Assembly: GCA_021397845.1 (NCBI GenBank)
Contig: CM038040.1
Span: 21,793,815-21,857,814 of the forward strand
DNA from: Areca catechu
Lineage: Eukaryota > Streptophyta > Magnoliopsida > Arecales > Arecaceae
Length of the DNA: 64,000 nucleotides
Reading direction: 5' to 3'
This document shows, piece by piece, positions 1-12,555 of the stretch. The translations under genes were made by a program, and so were the position numbers. The notes beneath the pieces were generated by a model. It ran no database searches. It was not told the origin of the DNA and was given only the letters and a program-made list of their open reading frames with translations. How positions within the stretch are numbered: position 1 is the first letter of the stretch; the number at the start of each line of letters is the position of its first letter.

Positions 1-1742
1 GTTCTCGCTTCTCATGCACCAACCCACACATTTGTTATTCCCATCCACTGCTCATAAAATCATCATAAATCCTAGCTGCTGCCTCTGAAATTCCACCGTG
101 TGCACTGCCGGGTGGTTCCCACAGTTCCATTAACTACGATGCAAGAAGCTGCAGCCAGCAACACTCATAGATCAAAGCACAGGATTCACACTGAATCCAT
201 TGTCCTTCCAGGCACTTGATCAAAATAAATGGGCAATCATCCAAGCAAGCGACATTCATATAGATGTGATTTGCTGCAGACTTTTTTTGAAACTTTCAGC
301 TACATTTACAGGCATAATCCATATAATAATCAAGCACGTATGGCAGAAATAATCAACACTAGAGAGTTTTTTCTTTCTCAGAAAACGACTTGAGAAACAG
401 AACTAATAAAATAATTTTAATATCAATACCTTCAATGCTTTAGTATTGTCAAAATGCAAATCTACTTTTAACTTCAGTGGGCTGAAAAACAAAAACAGTA
501 AGCCACACACGACCCGACGATTTGTAAAAGCTCATCAGCACATATATACACATTTTACATGGTCTCGGTCGGTAAAACCGATATCTTGCAGGGTTGACAA
601 AAAGCACACCTGTACCTGCTGTATGCACCACCTGTACACTGAAACCTACAGCTAACCCTTCTCTGGAGCATGCAGAATAGAAAGGTGCCACTAAGTCACG
701 TAAGAATATCACTCGTTCTAGATATCTGGACAATCAGTCTCTTAGTGGGTCAGAAGTTCGTAGCTTTTGTGGAGTAGAAAATAAGAATATACACTTTTTC
801 CTAAAAAATTTTTGTTTTGGACGTAGCAGAAAAGGATGAGCAAGCAAAATTATTCAATGCCCCAAATCCAATATAGATGGCCAAGAGACAGCAATGTTTT
901 AAAAACAGTGAATTTGAGGGGCCAATGACTGAGCAAAATTTGAATTGAGCTAACATGAATGCAATGAGAAAAACAAGGGAAACATAAACATACATGGAGC
1001 AGGAAAATGGATGTCCAGGAAAATCAAGAGCAAACAGGGTTAAAATCAAAACATATTATAAGATAAAATTGGGAGCAAACGAACTATGATACAATTCAAC
1101 GGAAGAAACAAAATGTACAAGCACTACACAACATGCAGTCACTAACTCAGATCAAGGCCTGAGAACAAAATCAAAATTCAATCTATAGAAGCATGAAGAA
1201 AGAAGAAGGGAGTTCTAGGGCTCTAAGATTTCATTTTCATACACAATTTTTAGCTTCAATACTGATCATATACATAACTCAGTTCGGCAGTCAAACAGTA
1301 CTTGTCAAAACTTGATCACACCACCCAGTTTAAGGATAGATCCTATCCATGTAGCTGAGAAGTGATGGGCAAGACAGGATTATTAAACATCATTAATCAA
1401 GCAGTGAATCATTTGTTTGAGAGTAGCTAAAACCAGGATACATGGCATCAGTACTAGTTAAAGATGCACAAGAGGAAAACAAAAAGGACCTAAGATTTCT
1501 TGGGTAATCAGATAAGACAGGTTCACTAACATAGAGAACATTTTCCTCGACAACAAAGCAGCAGATTCTTCATGAACATGAATTGACTCTGAGGCGGCAG
1601 AAGACACCTGAAGGATTTTAGGAGAAATGCCTTATCCTTTCCGGAATAAAAACCTAAGGGAACTATAGAAAACCAAAACGAAGTGCACCAAAACAACAGA
1701 ACAAAATATTGCCTATTGAAGCTTGAAAGCATATCCATCATC
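1..1742. other. 3' flank of the KH-domain gene; no separate gene seen
   Basis: AT-rich sequence downstream of the KH gene's stop codon (the gene reads leftward). It probably contains the 3' untranslated region and perhaps 3' UTR introns. The open frames here are short, overlap on both strands and show no recognisable domain. The transcript's poly(A) site cannot be placed from sequence alone. Confidence 0.5.
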
Positions 1743-4700
1743 TTAAGTTGACATTATAAATGCCTGGATTAGGTTCTCCGCAGCACGCTTCTGTTCAGAT
1801 GTCCCAGATATCTGAGCAATACGCTCATAACGGGATGATTTTGAATCAACGATTTCTATGCGAGCACCAGATATCTGCAACAGCATGCAGCAGAAAAGAA
1901 ACTAGTTAAAACTAAACCAAATAATACTTAATTAGAAGGCCAACTAGATGAAGAACTGGAAAAATAGCAGGGCACGAAGAAGCCAGGGCTCTGGTAGGTA
2001 ATGCCAAGGTCAATGGTGTATAACATATGGTTGAATGTGTATCTAATATTCTATAGCCCATGCATATGACATCATTGTCAGTATGTCCATTACCTGAATA
2101 TCTAATGTGAAAATTATTCTAGAGCGGTTTTAGCTATCTTCCAATTGGAACTCTTTGCATTGGTGCATTTGCTATGCACAATTCAATTTACCACGCAGAA
2201 ATCTTTGCATTGGGCACTGAAATAGATCAATCTCAATTCTTAGGACTAATGAACAAATCAACTGTCTGGTCACCATGCACTTATACATGGTTCAGATTCT
2301 TCAGAATGTTTCATATTTTCAAACCCATACTAATAATCTTTGGGTATATAGAAAAGAAGTGAAATTAGATAAGCTATGATAAGGTCATGGTTGCTCTAAA
2401 ATTGAGACATAGATTTTGCATTCACTTTTTGACAGGAGATATTCAGCAGCATCCTTTAATTAGAATCAAGAAAAAAACAAATCTATGGCTAAAGGTCAGG
2501 TAAGAGAAATTTTTAGTTTTCCCTTGTGGATGGCAAGAAACTAAATCACTGAAACCATAGACATTTGCGGTAGATTTGGGTGTTTCTGTATATATAGCAA
2601 ATAGGAAACCAGAATTTGAAGCTAAAGTTAAAAAATGTGTAAACAAAAAGAAGAAAACATTGCCTAAATACTAAATCATGTCAGAATAATAGACCACTCA
2701 TATTTAAAAACTAGATGTACTTAGGGCATGCTATAAAATGCAATAACCAAATTCCAGTCTAAATAAGTATACGTGTATTTGTTACATTCATGTAAAGTAT
2801 ATGAGAAAAAAGCAATTGTATTATGAGGATAAATGTCACCCCATTTTGGAAACCCACCTTTCTTAAATTTTCAATGTTAGTGCCACCTTTTCCCATAACC
2901 TTAGCTAAAGCATTTGCAGGAATCACCATCTCAATATATGGAGGCAATCTGGCCAAAATTAGAGCAACAGAAAACCAAAAAAATGTTAGAACATTATAAT
3001 GACTTCAAACGCATGACAGAGTACCCAATCTAAAAAAGGCTTCCTACAACATTGACAAGGTCCCGTTAATATGATGACAAAAGAAAATAAATTATAAATT
3101 GCATCCTTGCAAAATACATGGTCTAAATGTTTCGTAGAGGGAACAAGGAGATCCAAGAAAAGCAGCAGTTTGGACTATTATTTCACTTGAAGGACAGGAA
3201 CGAGGACTAAACCAATATAAAAAGTGCATAGGAAAAACACATACCCTCCATATGACTTTGATGAATACTGGGAAAGGGAACCATAGCCATTCTCTCCAGC
3301 CTTTGCAAAGTGAAAAATAACAATATTAATAAAAAGCTTTTACGAATTTTCCAAAAATTCAGAACAAACAATTTGGAGCAGATATCCTGAAGCAGCAAGC
3401 AATATACCTGCAGAGAGCCGTATCCATATAAATTGCTTCCAGAAAGTACTCCAAAACCCCTTTCAGTTTCAACTCTCTGGTTATAGCTCAAAGGTGCAAC
3501 TGGTGGAATGCTAGGTAATACTGGAGGGACAGACAGACTACTCGTGTAAAGAGGATCAACTGGAGGAGCATTCTGAGTACCATCCTTATGCTCGTTCTGG
3601 CTGCCATTCCTATCTCTCAAAGCATCTTCCCTAAGCCTCAAAATAATCTGAACAAGCGCATCACGCAAATTACATACCTCTCCAGTCACCTGGATCCCAA
3701 TCAAAAGTGAAACGAAAAATACACATTAGAACCAGTCCAAGGACACAGAAGGAAATCAGGATTCAAGGAGATGGGCAAACCTCCACGAGCTCATCACTGG
3801 AAGCAGCACGTTTAGGCTTTTCACCTCTTGAGATCCTGATTTCAGCCTTTGTCTTCTTGCGCATGTCACTTATAATCGAGCCACCCTTGCCGATGAGGCA
3901 GCCAATCACTTTTGAGGGAACAAGAAGACGGATATTCAATTTCTCAGCATCCTCATCATTGATCCTTCCTTGAAGCAGCAAAATAGCTTCGATTGAAGCA
4001 GATTTGATATCATCTGTTGACTGCACATGCAGATCATCCATCGCACCATTTACCAAAAATTGATAACCAGGAAAAAATGCAAAAATCATGAATATATCTA
4101 ACCTCTGTAGATGTGACAGTAATAAGACATTCTTCAGTCTCATCCTTCGTATCATCAACATCAATACGAGCACCACTGTTTTGCCTAATACTCTTTATGG
4201 TACTCCCTCCTTTACCAATAACACGTCCAATCTTGTCAGATGGACACAAGACTCGTACTACTAAATCCTCCGAACGTGATGGACCGCCATATCCAGAAAC
4301 AACAGGAAGAGCAGATGGATAAACAGGCCATGCACTAGCTGTATCGGTATATCCACGAAGCTCTGATACAGGTGGTGGTGCGCCAATGACAGATGGCACA
4401 GATTGAGAAGGGGAAACAATAGCATCTGCAGCAGGAAAGAAGCTACCAGCTGGATAGATAGTAACATCTGAAGGAATGATAATTGGTGGAAGCTCTGGAA
4501 CAGAAGTATCAAGGGAGATCTCTTCTTTTGGTGAAAACTTGTACATAATAGAAGAAATGGCAAATAGTGCTTTCTTAACTGCTTCAGCATCACCGGTTAT
4601 CTGTGTAAGCACAACTGGCAGTAAGATAAACAACAGCAAATAGAGTACTAACATAGAGATGAGTTCCATGAAATTTGTTCCAGATAAGGTAAATATCTAG

Positions 4701-6365
4701 ACTTGCAGAAGTCACATGAAATTTGTTCCAGGTAATGTAATTATCTAGAACTTGCAAATCCAAATTAAGTTTGGCAAAATTGATGCCAAAATCAAATACA
4801 GAAATCCCAATAAGCATCAAAAATTTTTAAAAGGACATGGGAATGAAAGTCACTTCCTCGCTTAAACTAGTTGGCTAAATAGGGGAAGCTGGTTCAGCTG
4901 TTTTTGATGAGCTGAAATTCTGCTTAGGCTGTAGGCTGGCACTTTACAGAAGGCTAGAATATTAAGAGATGATCCTCTGATGATCCAAACAAGAAACAAG
5001 ATGACAACCTTCAAGATATGCATTAGAAACACAGATTGAACAAAATCTAGAGAGCTAAAAAAGAACACTAAGTAGTTGATAAAACTTATATGACCAATGA
5101 GAAATTGTAAAGCACTTTCCAAAGAAAGGATCCAAAGCATGGTTGTAAGTAATAAATCTAAGTGACAAAAATGTAATTTTGAGAATTTCCATGAAGGGGA
5201 TCAAAATATGACTTTTTCAAAATAGAGGCTTTCTTGCATCTATCTCTAACCACTTAAAGATAAAGCAATCCCAGAGGGGTTAAATCTATGAGAAAATAAG
5301 AAGAGCATTTATCCATTCACACCTTAACTTCTAACAGCATGCAATATCACCTGAGCTCAAAGGTAGCTGGCTCACTCCTGACCAGGGTTTTTCCATTATA
5401 TCATACATATTGCAGGAAATGATAGCAGGTTGACCACTGAACCATATTACAATGAACATCTGACTGACCAAATGAAGCAGAGAAAAAGATTACTGACAAA
5501 TCCTGGTACTGGAAGCAAAAAGTTGACAAGTACGAAAACATATAAGGTTCATGATTGCATTTTGAAAAAAAAAATAAAAACTGTAGGTACGAAGATTATT
5601 GGCAAATCCTACCAAGAACACTAATTTTGATAAAATTATCTTAGACTTGTAAAACCCATGATAAAGAATGTAAATTTCTACATGATAAATTGCCACAAGA
5701 TCTAGCCCCATAATTTAATTTATGGTAGCTCCTAGGATTCTAATTTAAGATTTTATTATTTGAAAGACATAAAGCACTAAGAGCATTACCTGAACAAAGT
5801 TGTCATGGCTCATTGCACAGGAATGAGTAGCATCATTCGCATCCTTAGGGTTTACCTTTATGTTTGCCTTGGTCTTTGATCTCAATCTCTTTATGGTGGC
5901 CCCAGATTTGCCAATTATAATTGCAACTTGGCTAGCTGGCACAAGTATATGGGCTTCCTCCTTGTTCCTCTTATCCGAATCACTAGCATTAGCCAGGGCA
6001 TTAACAATTGCATCATGCACCTTAAGCAAAGCATACTGAGCAGGGCAAAGAGGTTCCATGCTGTCCTCATCAACATCCATAGGATCCTTGTCTTTAACAT
6101 AGCAATATATGGTAATAACCCTCTTGTCCGCACCAGGAAAAGGATCGACAACCTTAATTTTCGCATATGTCTCTTGTCTTATAGAATTTATAACTTTACC
6201 ACTCTTACCAATGACACTCCCAATAACACCATCAGGACAGAGTATGCGATACACAACCAATTCACCTTCACCAGATCTCTCCACGTTACCTGGTCGCTTG
6301 TTCCACTGTTTCCCATCATTGTCATCATCCCTCAGCTGGCGCGATCGTTTTCCAGTCTCCACCAT
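1743..6365 (-). CDS. Five-KH-domain RNA-binding protein (HEN4 / At4g18375-like), 7 coding exons
   Basis: Coding exons, in reading order: 6365-5790, 4600-4103, 4020-3781, 3689-3408, 3300-3245, 2948-2858, 1874-1743. All introns have GT..AG borders and phases join without a break, giving 624 residues and a TAA at 1743-1745. Five KH domains each carry the RNA-gripping GxxG loop: GKSG at about 53-56, GKSG 152-155, GKGG 321-324, GKGG 402-405 and GKGG 570-573. Linkers between domains 2-3 and 4-5 are Pro/Ser-rich. KH1 has an acidic insertion (DPMDVDEDSME). This five-KH layout is known from plant nuclear KH proteins acting in pre-mRNA processing (HEN4, FLK/PEPPER and RCF3 relatives); which subgroup this belongs to is not settled here. 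The start is the first ATG after a plausible splice acceptor at 6387-6388. Introns 5 and 6 are long for the gene but hold no obvious transposon. The gene looks intact and is the only clear host gene. Confidence 0.93.
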
Positions 6366-8249
6366 GATCCAGTTAAAGATATGAACCTGTTACAGCTGAG
6401 AAAACATCACATTGGTACACCATTAAGATACATACTAAAAAAGCAATACAGGCACCATTAAGATACTTTGTCAATACATTTCACATACATAGGGTGGTAT
6501 TGCATGAGACAACGAACTAAATAACATCATAAAATCAGCAAACTGAAACCAAGAATGAACACTAAATACTACATTAAACTGGCAGCCACATCTAGAAGAA
6601 GATCAAAGAAAAGACACTAAGAGATTATAGCCTACAGTAAATTTTAGAGGTTTAACTGCCTACAGTAAAGCCTATGGATTTAGCTGCCTACAGTAAATTT
6701 TTGGGATTTAGCAGCCTACAGTAAATTTTACAGATGTAACAGGAACTCATTGAATTACTTCCACGACATAGTTCTTGGCACACCAATCATAACGAAAAGC
6801 ATACTACCTGGCTGATGGGCATGGACAATGGCAAGGTAAAATTTGAAAATAGAAAACAGAAAAATGAAGTATATTAAATATATGGTTGCTGCACTTTGGA
6901 GCTTTAACCCACTTGCGATTTCAAATCGAAGCCTCCCAGCATGTCCTTGATTGCTTTTGAGATGTTTGAGAAGTGATAACCAACTGGATGGTGAAAATTA
7001 TTCAACATGAAATGAAATTGTCTAATTAACCATGTTGGTTCCTCCCTTGATGTAACTAATGCAAAAGCCTGTCTGAACACATGTAGTTGCAATGAAGACA
7101 TACGTTAACTCCATTTTATAATGTCGCAGGGCCCACCATCTCACCATTAATGGCAGAAATTTCTTCCTGACTCTCTTACTGATATCTTCAGAATGAGACA
7201 AGAGAGATGGATAATGGAATGGATAATTTTTACTGCCTGTGCCTCTTGTTTTCCCAGTATAAATATACTTTTTTCAGTAAACAATCCCCTCCATTTTTAC
7301 TTTCTAATAAATGTCCAGGGAAGAGAAAGAAATATAAAAAGAAAAGTAAGGTATGTATTATCAAATCTACTACAAATGATTACGATCTGTGGAAGTGGAA
7401 TTGCAGTAACTCCTCCCATAACCCTTGAAGGACAGAAGCTGAGTCTCGGATTTCCGGTTCTCTCATCTTAGGGAATGGGAGTGTGCTGTTTGTTTCATTT
7501 TTCAGCTTCTGTTTTCAATATGCCATCCATGATCCTATGCTCATTCGAGTGCCCTCCAAGACTTCTCATCTCTGTTATAACTTGAAATCCTCTGTGTTGC
7601 TCTGGCCATGTTTGGCCATAGACATTTGTTTCAACTATAATGAGCATTGCACATGGCGAAATCTATTTACTTCTAGGCTATAACACTAGCAAAATTTCCA
7701 TTGTTATCGGGTGGATTAAAAAATTAATAAACTAACTAAAACTATATCCAATCAGATAGTATCGACAAAAACTATACCAACAAACATGTAGCAGAATCTC
7801 ATAACAAGAATCAACCAAAAAAAATCTTAACATAACAGAGAACTGAAGAGAGGAGAATCACAAATGCAAACAGTTGCCATCACAACAACAGATTTTCTCG
7901 GAAGCAAACAAGACAGTAACCAACTAATGCGTATTAATAACTGAAAATGCCGAACACAGGCAAGATAAAATCAAAAGAATGCGTCTCTGACTAAACTATA
8001 TCATCCAGAACATTTTAAAAAAAAAAAAAAAAATCGCCTTGGCACAACAGTTGACAGCAATTGATTTGGTACGAACAGTGTATAGATCATACCACAAAAT
8101 CAAGAAAAAATTGGGAATACGAGGAAGGGGTCCAAAGATCCAGAGATACAGGGGATCGCAAAAGAATAAAAAAAATTTGATCCCAGTATTTCCCCGGGTA
8201 TATTCCATGCCCAAAACAAGTGAAGGCAAAATGCCAACCCTGTACATCT
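6366..8249 (-). other. 5' untranslated region and probable 5' UTR intron of the KH gene
   Basis: A minus-strand splice acceptor (polypyrimidine tract then CTGTAACAG) ends at 6387, leaving a 21-base untranslated leader before the start codon. The rest, AT-rich and without credible coding frames, is best read as one long 5' UTR intron reaching the GC-richer leader near 8.25-8.45 kb. The donor site was not fixed. The short open frames in 7193-7683 overlap on the same strand and show no domain. Confidence 0.5.
6629..6740. repeat. 28-bp tandem repeat, four copies
   Basis: The phrase GCCTACAGTAAA recurs at 6630, 6658, 6685 and 6713 with diverged spacers ending TTTAGCT or similar, so the period is about 28 bp. 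It lies in the presumed 5' UTR intron of the KH gene. Confidence 0.7.
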
Positions 8250-8520
8250 ACGGCGCAGGAACCCAGCCCTAGCAAAAACCCTGGATCTGGAGAAACCCCG
8301 GATAAAGGGACGGCAAGGCGAAACTTCAAAAACCCTCAACAAAGAAGGGATTCGACAAAAGAGAGGAACCGTACCGTACCGGCAGGACGAAAAACCCTAA
8401 CACTGGGCAGCGTCCACGAACAGGACGACGACTGGACGACTCTCTCGGATGACGGCCCCGGTTGGGTTTTTAAGTTTTTTAGATACCAGGAACGCCACCG
8501 GCTTAGCCGGTGGAAGCCCT
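8250..8520 (-). promoter_or_regulatory. Likely first-exon leader and core promoter of the KH gene
   Basis: Composition changes from AT-rich to mixed here. Read on the minus strand, several 'AGGGTTT' / 'TTAGGGTTTTT' elements (near 8270-8280, 8325-8335, 8390-8400) occur; such telobox-like motifs are common in plant 5' leaders of RNA-handling genes. An A-rich stretch near 8470-8490 could serve as a weak TATA element. This is inference from position and motif content; no transcript evidence is available. Confidence 0.4.
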
Positions 8521-8867
8521 CTGAGACCGGGTATTGGCAGTCGACCGATCGAGTTTTTTGTTTTTCATTTTTTTTATATGGTTAACCTTATGTGTTATTT
8601 ATACATGAGTACCACCCAAGCAAACATCGCCGCGACTAAATTTTTTTTGTCCCGATCTAATGATCGGCATCTTACGGACGCCAGAACTCACCATTAAATA
8701 AAAAGAGACCGTATAAATTTAAACATCCTATATCAAATATTATTATTTGACAGAATAGAAATCTATAGAATAGCTATACTATTATCCTATCCCTTTTTCT
8801 TACAAAAAAATATATATATATATACTACGGAACGTTTACCCAATAAAGTAATACAAAGTACTCAAAA
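8521..8867. other. AT-rich intergenic spacer
   Basis: Low-complexity AT-rich DNA including a (TA)n tract near 8810-8825. Nothing coding seen. It separates the KH promoter from the left arm of foldback element A. Confidence 0.5.
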
Positions 8868-10353
8868 AATGCAAAATATATATTTTTTAAATATTATTTT
8901 TAAAAATAATATTATCATAATAATATTATTTTAAATAATATTATCAAACTATAGTAGATTTTGTCGTGCATCAATTTTTTTTTTTTTGTTTAAGAAAAGA
9001 CGTAAATAAGACCTGCATGGCAGGTTGAACCGTGCCTTTTAAACTAGTAATAATAATAATAATATATTTGAAGGCATAAGTTCTTCTAATAAATATTTTA
9101 AAAAAACAACATCTTGAAGGCGTGGATTAAAACTGTACCTTTTAAAAACCAAAAAAAATAAAGATGCATATTGTACTTGTATTTTTTAATTAAAAAAAAT
9201 ATCTGCAAACTCTCAAAGAAATTCCTGCATCTTCTAAAAAAAAAATTAAAAAAAATAAATCCTGAACCATTAAATGCACTCCTTTATCATTAAATTTTAA
9301 TATAATAAAATTTAAAAATATAATAAAATTAAAAATATTTGAAATAATATAATAAAATTATAATATATAAAATATTTTAAAATAATATAATGAAACAAAA
9401 AATTAAAAAAAGTTGCAGGTAAAGTGAAGTCGCATGTGCGGCCTGTGACTTCATCTTATTCATGCATCTCCATTTTTAAAATAAAAAAATTAAAATATAT
9501 ATAAGTAAAGTCATAAATTGCTATCTTAATAATAATATAAAATATTAATATTATAAAATAAAATTTATTATAATATATAGTAAATATAATATATATTATA
9601 ATAAATATAATAAATATATTATAATATATTAAATTATAAATACTATATCATATTATAAAATATTTATTATATTTTATAATATAATATAAAATTTATAATT
9701 TAGTCGGTGCCGGTCTAGTCGCTAGTCCGGTCATCAATTCATCTATCGGGTAGGTGCCAGTCCGACCGTCAACCTGGTGCTAATCCAGTCGCCAGTTCGG
9801 TCATCAAGCTGGTACCAGTCTGGTCGCCAATTCGATCGCCAGCCCGGTGCCAGTTCGGTTGGCAACCTAGTGCCAGTTTGGTCTCCTACCCGGTACCAGT
9901 TCGATCGCTAATCCGAGTTGAATTGGCACCAACCTGGCAATCAGATTGGCACTGGCTTGGTAGCTGACTGGAAATCAAATCAATGACTAGACCGGCTATC
10001 GGATAGGTGGCTGGACTGGCAATCGGATCAATGGCCGGACTGGCGACCGGACCAATGACCAGACTGGTACCAACTTGGTGACCAGACTAGCTATCCAACC
10101 AGTGGCCGGACTAGTGGCCAGACTGGTGGCTGGACTGGCACAGTCTTGGCAGCCAGACCGATGATTGGACTAGCACCGTCCTGAAAGCCAAACTGGCTAT
10201 TGGAACAGGAGCCGAACTGACTTCCGGATTGGTAGCCACCAATCCAATAGCTAGTCCAACCATCAGGTCGAGCCAATTTGATCACTGATCCGACTATCAG
10301 GTCGATGCCAGTCCGACCGTTAATCCAACCACCAATTCGATAGCTAGTCCAGC
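8868..10353 (+). repeat. Left inverted arm of foldback element A
   Basis: This arm matches the reverse complement of 35346-36853. Shared landmarks, in order from the outside: TTTTGTCGTGCATCA (8967 on the left), AAAGTGAAGTCGCA (9421), TTCATCTT then GCATCTCCA (9450-9470), the TAATAATAATATAAAATATTAATATT tract, then a GC-richer inner part from about 9700 built of short imperfect 'CGGTCGCCAGTCCGG'-like units. Outer ends are approximate, since the first bases are AT-rich and no target-site duplication was found. There is no transposase. Confidence 0.8.
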
Positions 10354-10576
10354 TGATGCGGGACAACTCTAAGATGGTTAAAGATGCAGGAAAAACAGTA
10401 AACTAATTTTTTATGATTTTTATAATTTAGGTTTGTAGGCTAAATTTCCAAATAAAAGAAATGGTATAAGGAGTAGCAATGCATAGAATCATCATGATCG
10501 CAGGCAAACTCATGTAAAAATAATAAATTTCAGGATCCGAGAATTGAGAAACTCCCGGATTATAATAGTTTATCTT
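10354..10576 (-). repeat. Chromovirus 3' LTR, distal piece (split by the Tat insertion)
   Basis: Begins TGATGCGGGACAACTC, the same LTR edge seen at 29010, 32426 and 33779. The LTR is cut at 10576 by the Tat element and resumes at 23056; the sequence across the two ends is continuous once the insertion and the ATCTT duplication are removed. On the element's own (minus) strand this is the LTR's 3' end, ..CGCATCA. Confidence 0.88.
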
Positions 10577-12070
10577 TGTTGCCGTCCTCGTCGTCGCGCC
10601 CGTGCAGAGGATCAGCCGATCCTCCCTGACCGCCTGGCAGAGGAGCCTCCCTTCCTGCGAGAAGCCTGCAAAAAAGGGGGTTAGAGGACCCTGGCCGGGG
10701 ATTCCGGCGAGGGGGCTCCGACGGTCAAGTCAGTAGACGACGTGGAGGAACAGACTCTCTCTCCCGATCCCCCTAGAGGGTCTCAGGCTTGGAGAGTTAA
10801 CTGGTGAAGGGAAAGCGCCGGGGACCGGAAACTCGGCTGGGCCTGCCCGCTGAGCTCGCGTCCAGTCTTCCCTTCTCGGGATCCCTGGTTTTCTTCCTCC
10901 CAGCGAGGCCTTGTGCCGGTCTTTCCTTCTTGTCCCCAGGCTCTTTTTGCTTACCTTACAGACTTTGGATCCTTCCCTCTTTATCTCCCTCCGTCGTGCG
11001 CTCGTCCTTTTCTCCCTCGAAAACTCCTCCTCCCTGTCTTCCTTTCTTTTCCCTTTCTGGTGAAGGAGGCCAGGCGGCTTTCCGGCCTCGTCCGCCGGGC
11101 CCAGCAGGAAAAAGGCAAGGACAGAAGAGAAAAAGGGGGAAGGCGGCGCTGGCAGAGCGGCAAGTCGTCAGGCCTCGGGCTTCGTGAGGGTGCTCTTTTC
11201 CCCGGGCGTGGGCGCTATCCGTTTGCGGGCCCTGTTCCGTCAGGATCGGGTCTCTCGACCGCGGGACCTGCCGGGCCAATGTAAGTGACGTTCCGCGTGC
11301 CGCCGCCCTCCGTACGGGACGCCGTCTGGGGTCGGTACGGCCCGAGGGATGGCCTCGGGACCCGTCGCTTTCCCCGGGGGCCTCTCCGTACGAGCGGCCT
11401 GGCCTCGGCTGAGTTGGACCTATCTCCGGGGACCAATTGGCGAGAGGCGAGGGATCGGCCGACCTCGGCTTAGGTGGACCCCTCCTGGGTGGACACCTGG
11501 CGAGGCGGCAGAGGGTTGCCTGGCTTCGGCCGAGGTGGACCCGTCTCCGGGTGGCCACCTGGCGCAAGGCGAAGGGTCGGCCGACCTCGCACTAGGTGGA
11601 CCCCTCCTGGGTGGACACCTGGCGAGGCGGCAGAGGGTCGCCTGGCTTCGGCCGAGGTGGGCCCGTCTCCGGGTGGCCACCTGGCGCAAGGCGAAGAGTC
11701 GGCCGACCTCGCATTAGGTGGACCCCTCCTGGGTGGACACCTGGCGAGGCGGCAGGAGGTCGCCTGGCTTTGGCCGAGGTGGACCCGTCTCCGGGTGGCC
11801 ACCTGGCGCAAGGCGAGGGGTCGGCCGACCTCGACCGACCTCACTTGGGTCGTCTCCTTCGCGCGCGGGCGCGGATGAGTCGGTGGAGGAACCTCGCGCC
11901 GAGCTCGACCTCGGCCTGGGCGATCTGCTCTTGGATAATCGTCGGGCGGCGCGATCTTGCCGACCCCAGCTTTAAGGGCGTGGCGCTGATTCTGGCGGGA
12001 AAACTCACACGTGGCTTGTTCGCATTCGGCGATGCCTGAGCCTGGCCACGTCACTGTCACGGATGTAACA
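10577..12070 (-). repeat. Left (3') LTR of the Tat element
   Basis: Plus strand starts TGTTGCCGTCC and ends GGATGTAACA. GC-rich, with a 122-bp tandem repeat inside. Open frames on both strands here come from repeat periodicity and skewed composition, not genes. Confidence 0.95.
11470..11840. repeat. 122-bp tandem array inside the Tat LTR (3 copies)
   Basis: The phrase GGTGGACCCCTCCTGGG recurs at about 11473, 11595 and 11717. Each unit also contains CTTCGGCCGAGGTGGACCC and CCACCTGGCGCAAGGCGA. The same array is in the right LTR at about 22458-22825. Confidence 0.9.
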
Positions 12071-12090
12071 GTTGCCCCCCAGCCCGCCGT
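12071..12090 (-). other. Polypurine tract of the Tat element
   Basis: Read on the minus strand, GGGCTGGGGGGCAAC lies directly before the 3' LTR, the normal place and composition for the plus-strand priming site. Confidence 0.7.
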
Positions 12091-12555
12091 TCCGTCGGGG
12101 CATCGTAGATCGGGACGTCGGGATTAATTGCAGACATGACGTGGGGAGGCGAAGATCTTGCTTCATAATTGGCACGATCTTCACTCGTCGTGGCTCGAGG
12201 CGGCTGGAGACCAACGGGGAGTCGCCACGCGTCGTCCACTTGCCCGCAATCAATGCGTCGCTTCGGGGCAGAGGCCGTTACTCTGCTAACGAGGCGTCGG
12301 TGTCGGGCGTGCGCCCACGTGGCGACCATCCAGTGGCCTGAGACGGAATGATGGGTACGGCTGCTGCCGGCTGAGTCTGAAGGCGAGGGGACTTTCCAGA
12401 ACGAGGCCTTTTCCCTTGCTTCGTGGGCGGTTTGCTGCAGGCTAACAACTTCTGCTGCTTGCGCCCGCCTGTGCATTTTTGGGTAAGCGTCCTCCTCTTC
12501 TCTAGCCCTCCTCCTTCTCCTTCGATCATTCAATCCTTTTCTTCTTTTCTTCTCC
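12091..12555 (+). promoter_or_regulatory. Upstream region of the antisense gene
   Basis: No coding sequence in frame with the antisense gene. The last 60 bases before the ATG are C/T-rich (CTCCTCTTCTCTAGCCCTCC and similar), which resembles a plant 5' leader. A promoter for the antisense gene is expected here or in the adjacent LTR, but no clear TATA box was identified. Confidence 0.35.

Noticed and set aside
446..733. 94-codon minus-strand frame downstream of the KH gene
   Set aside because: No domain and an overlapping frame on the other strand; more likely 3' UTR.
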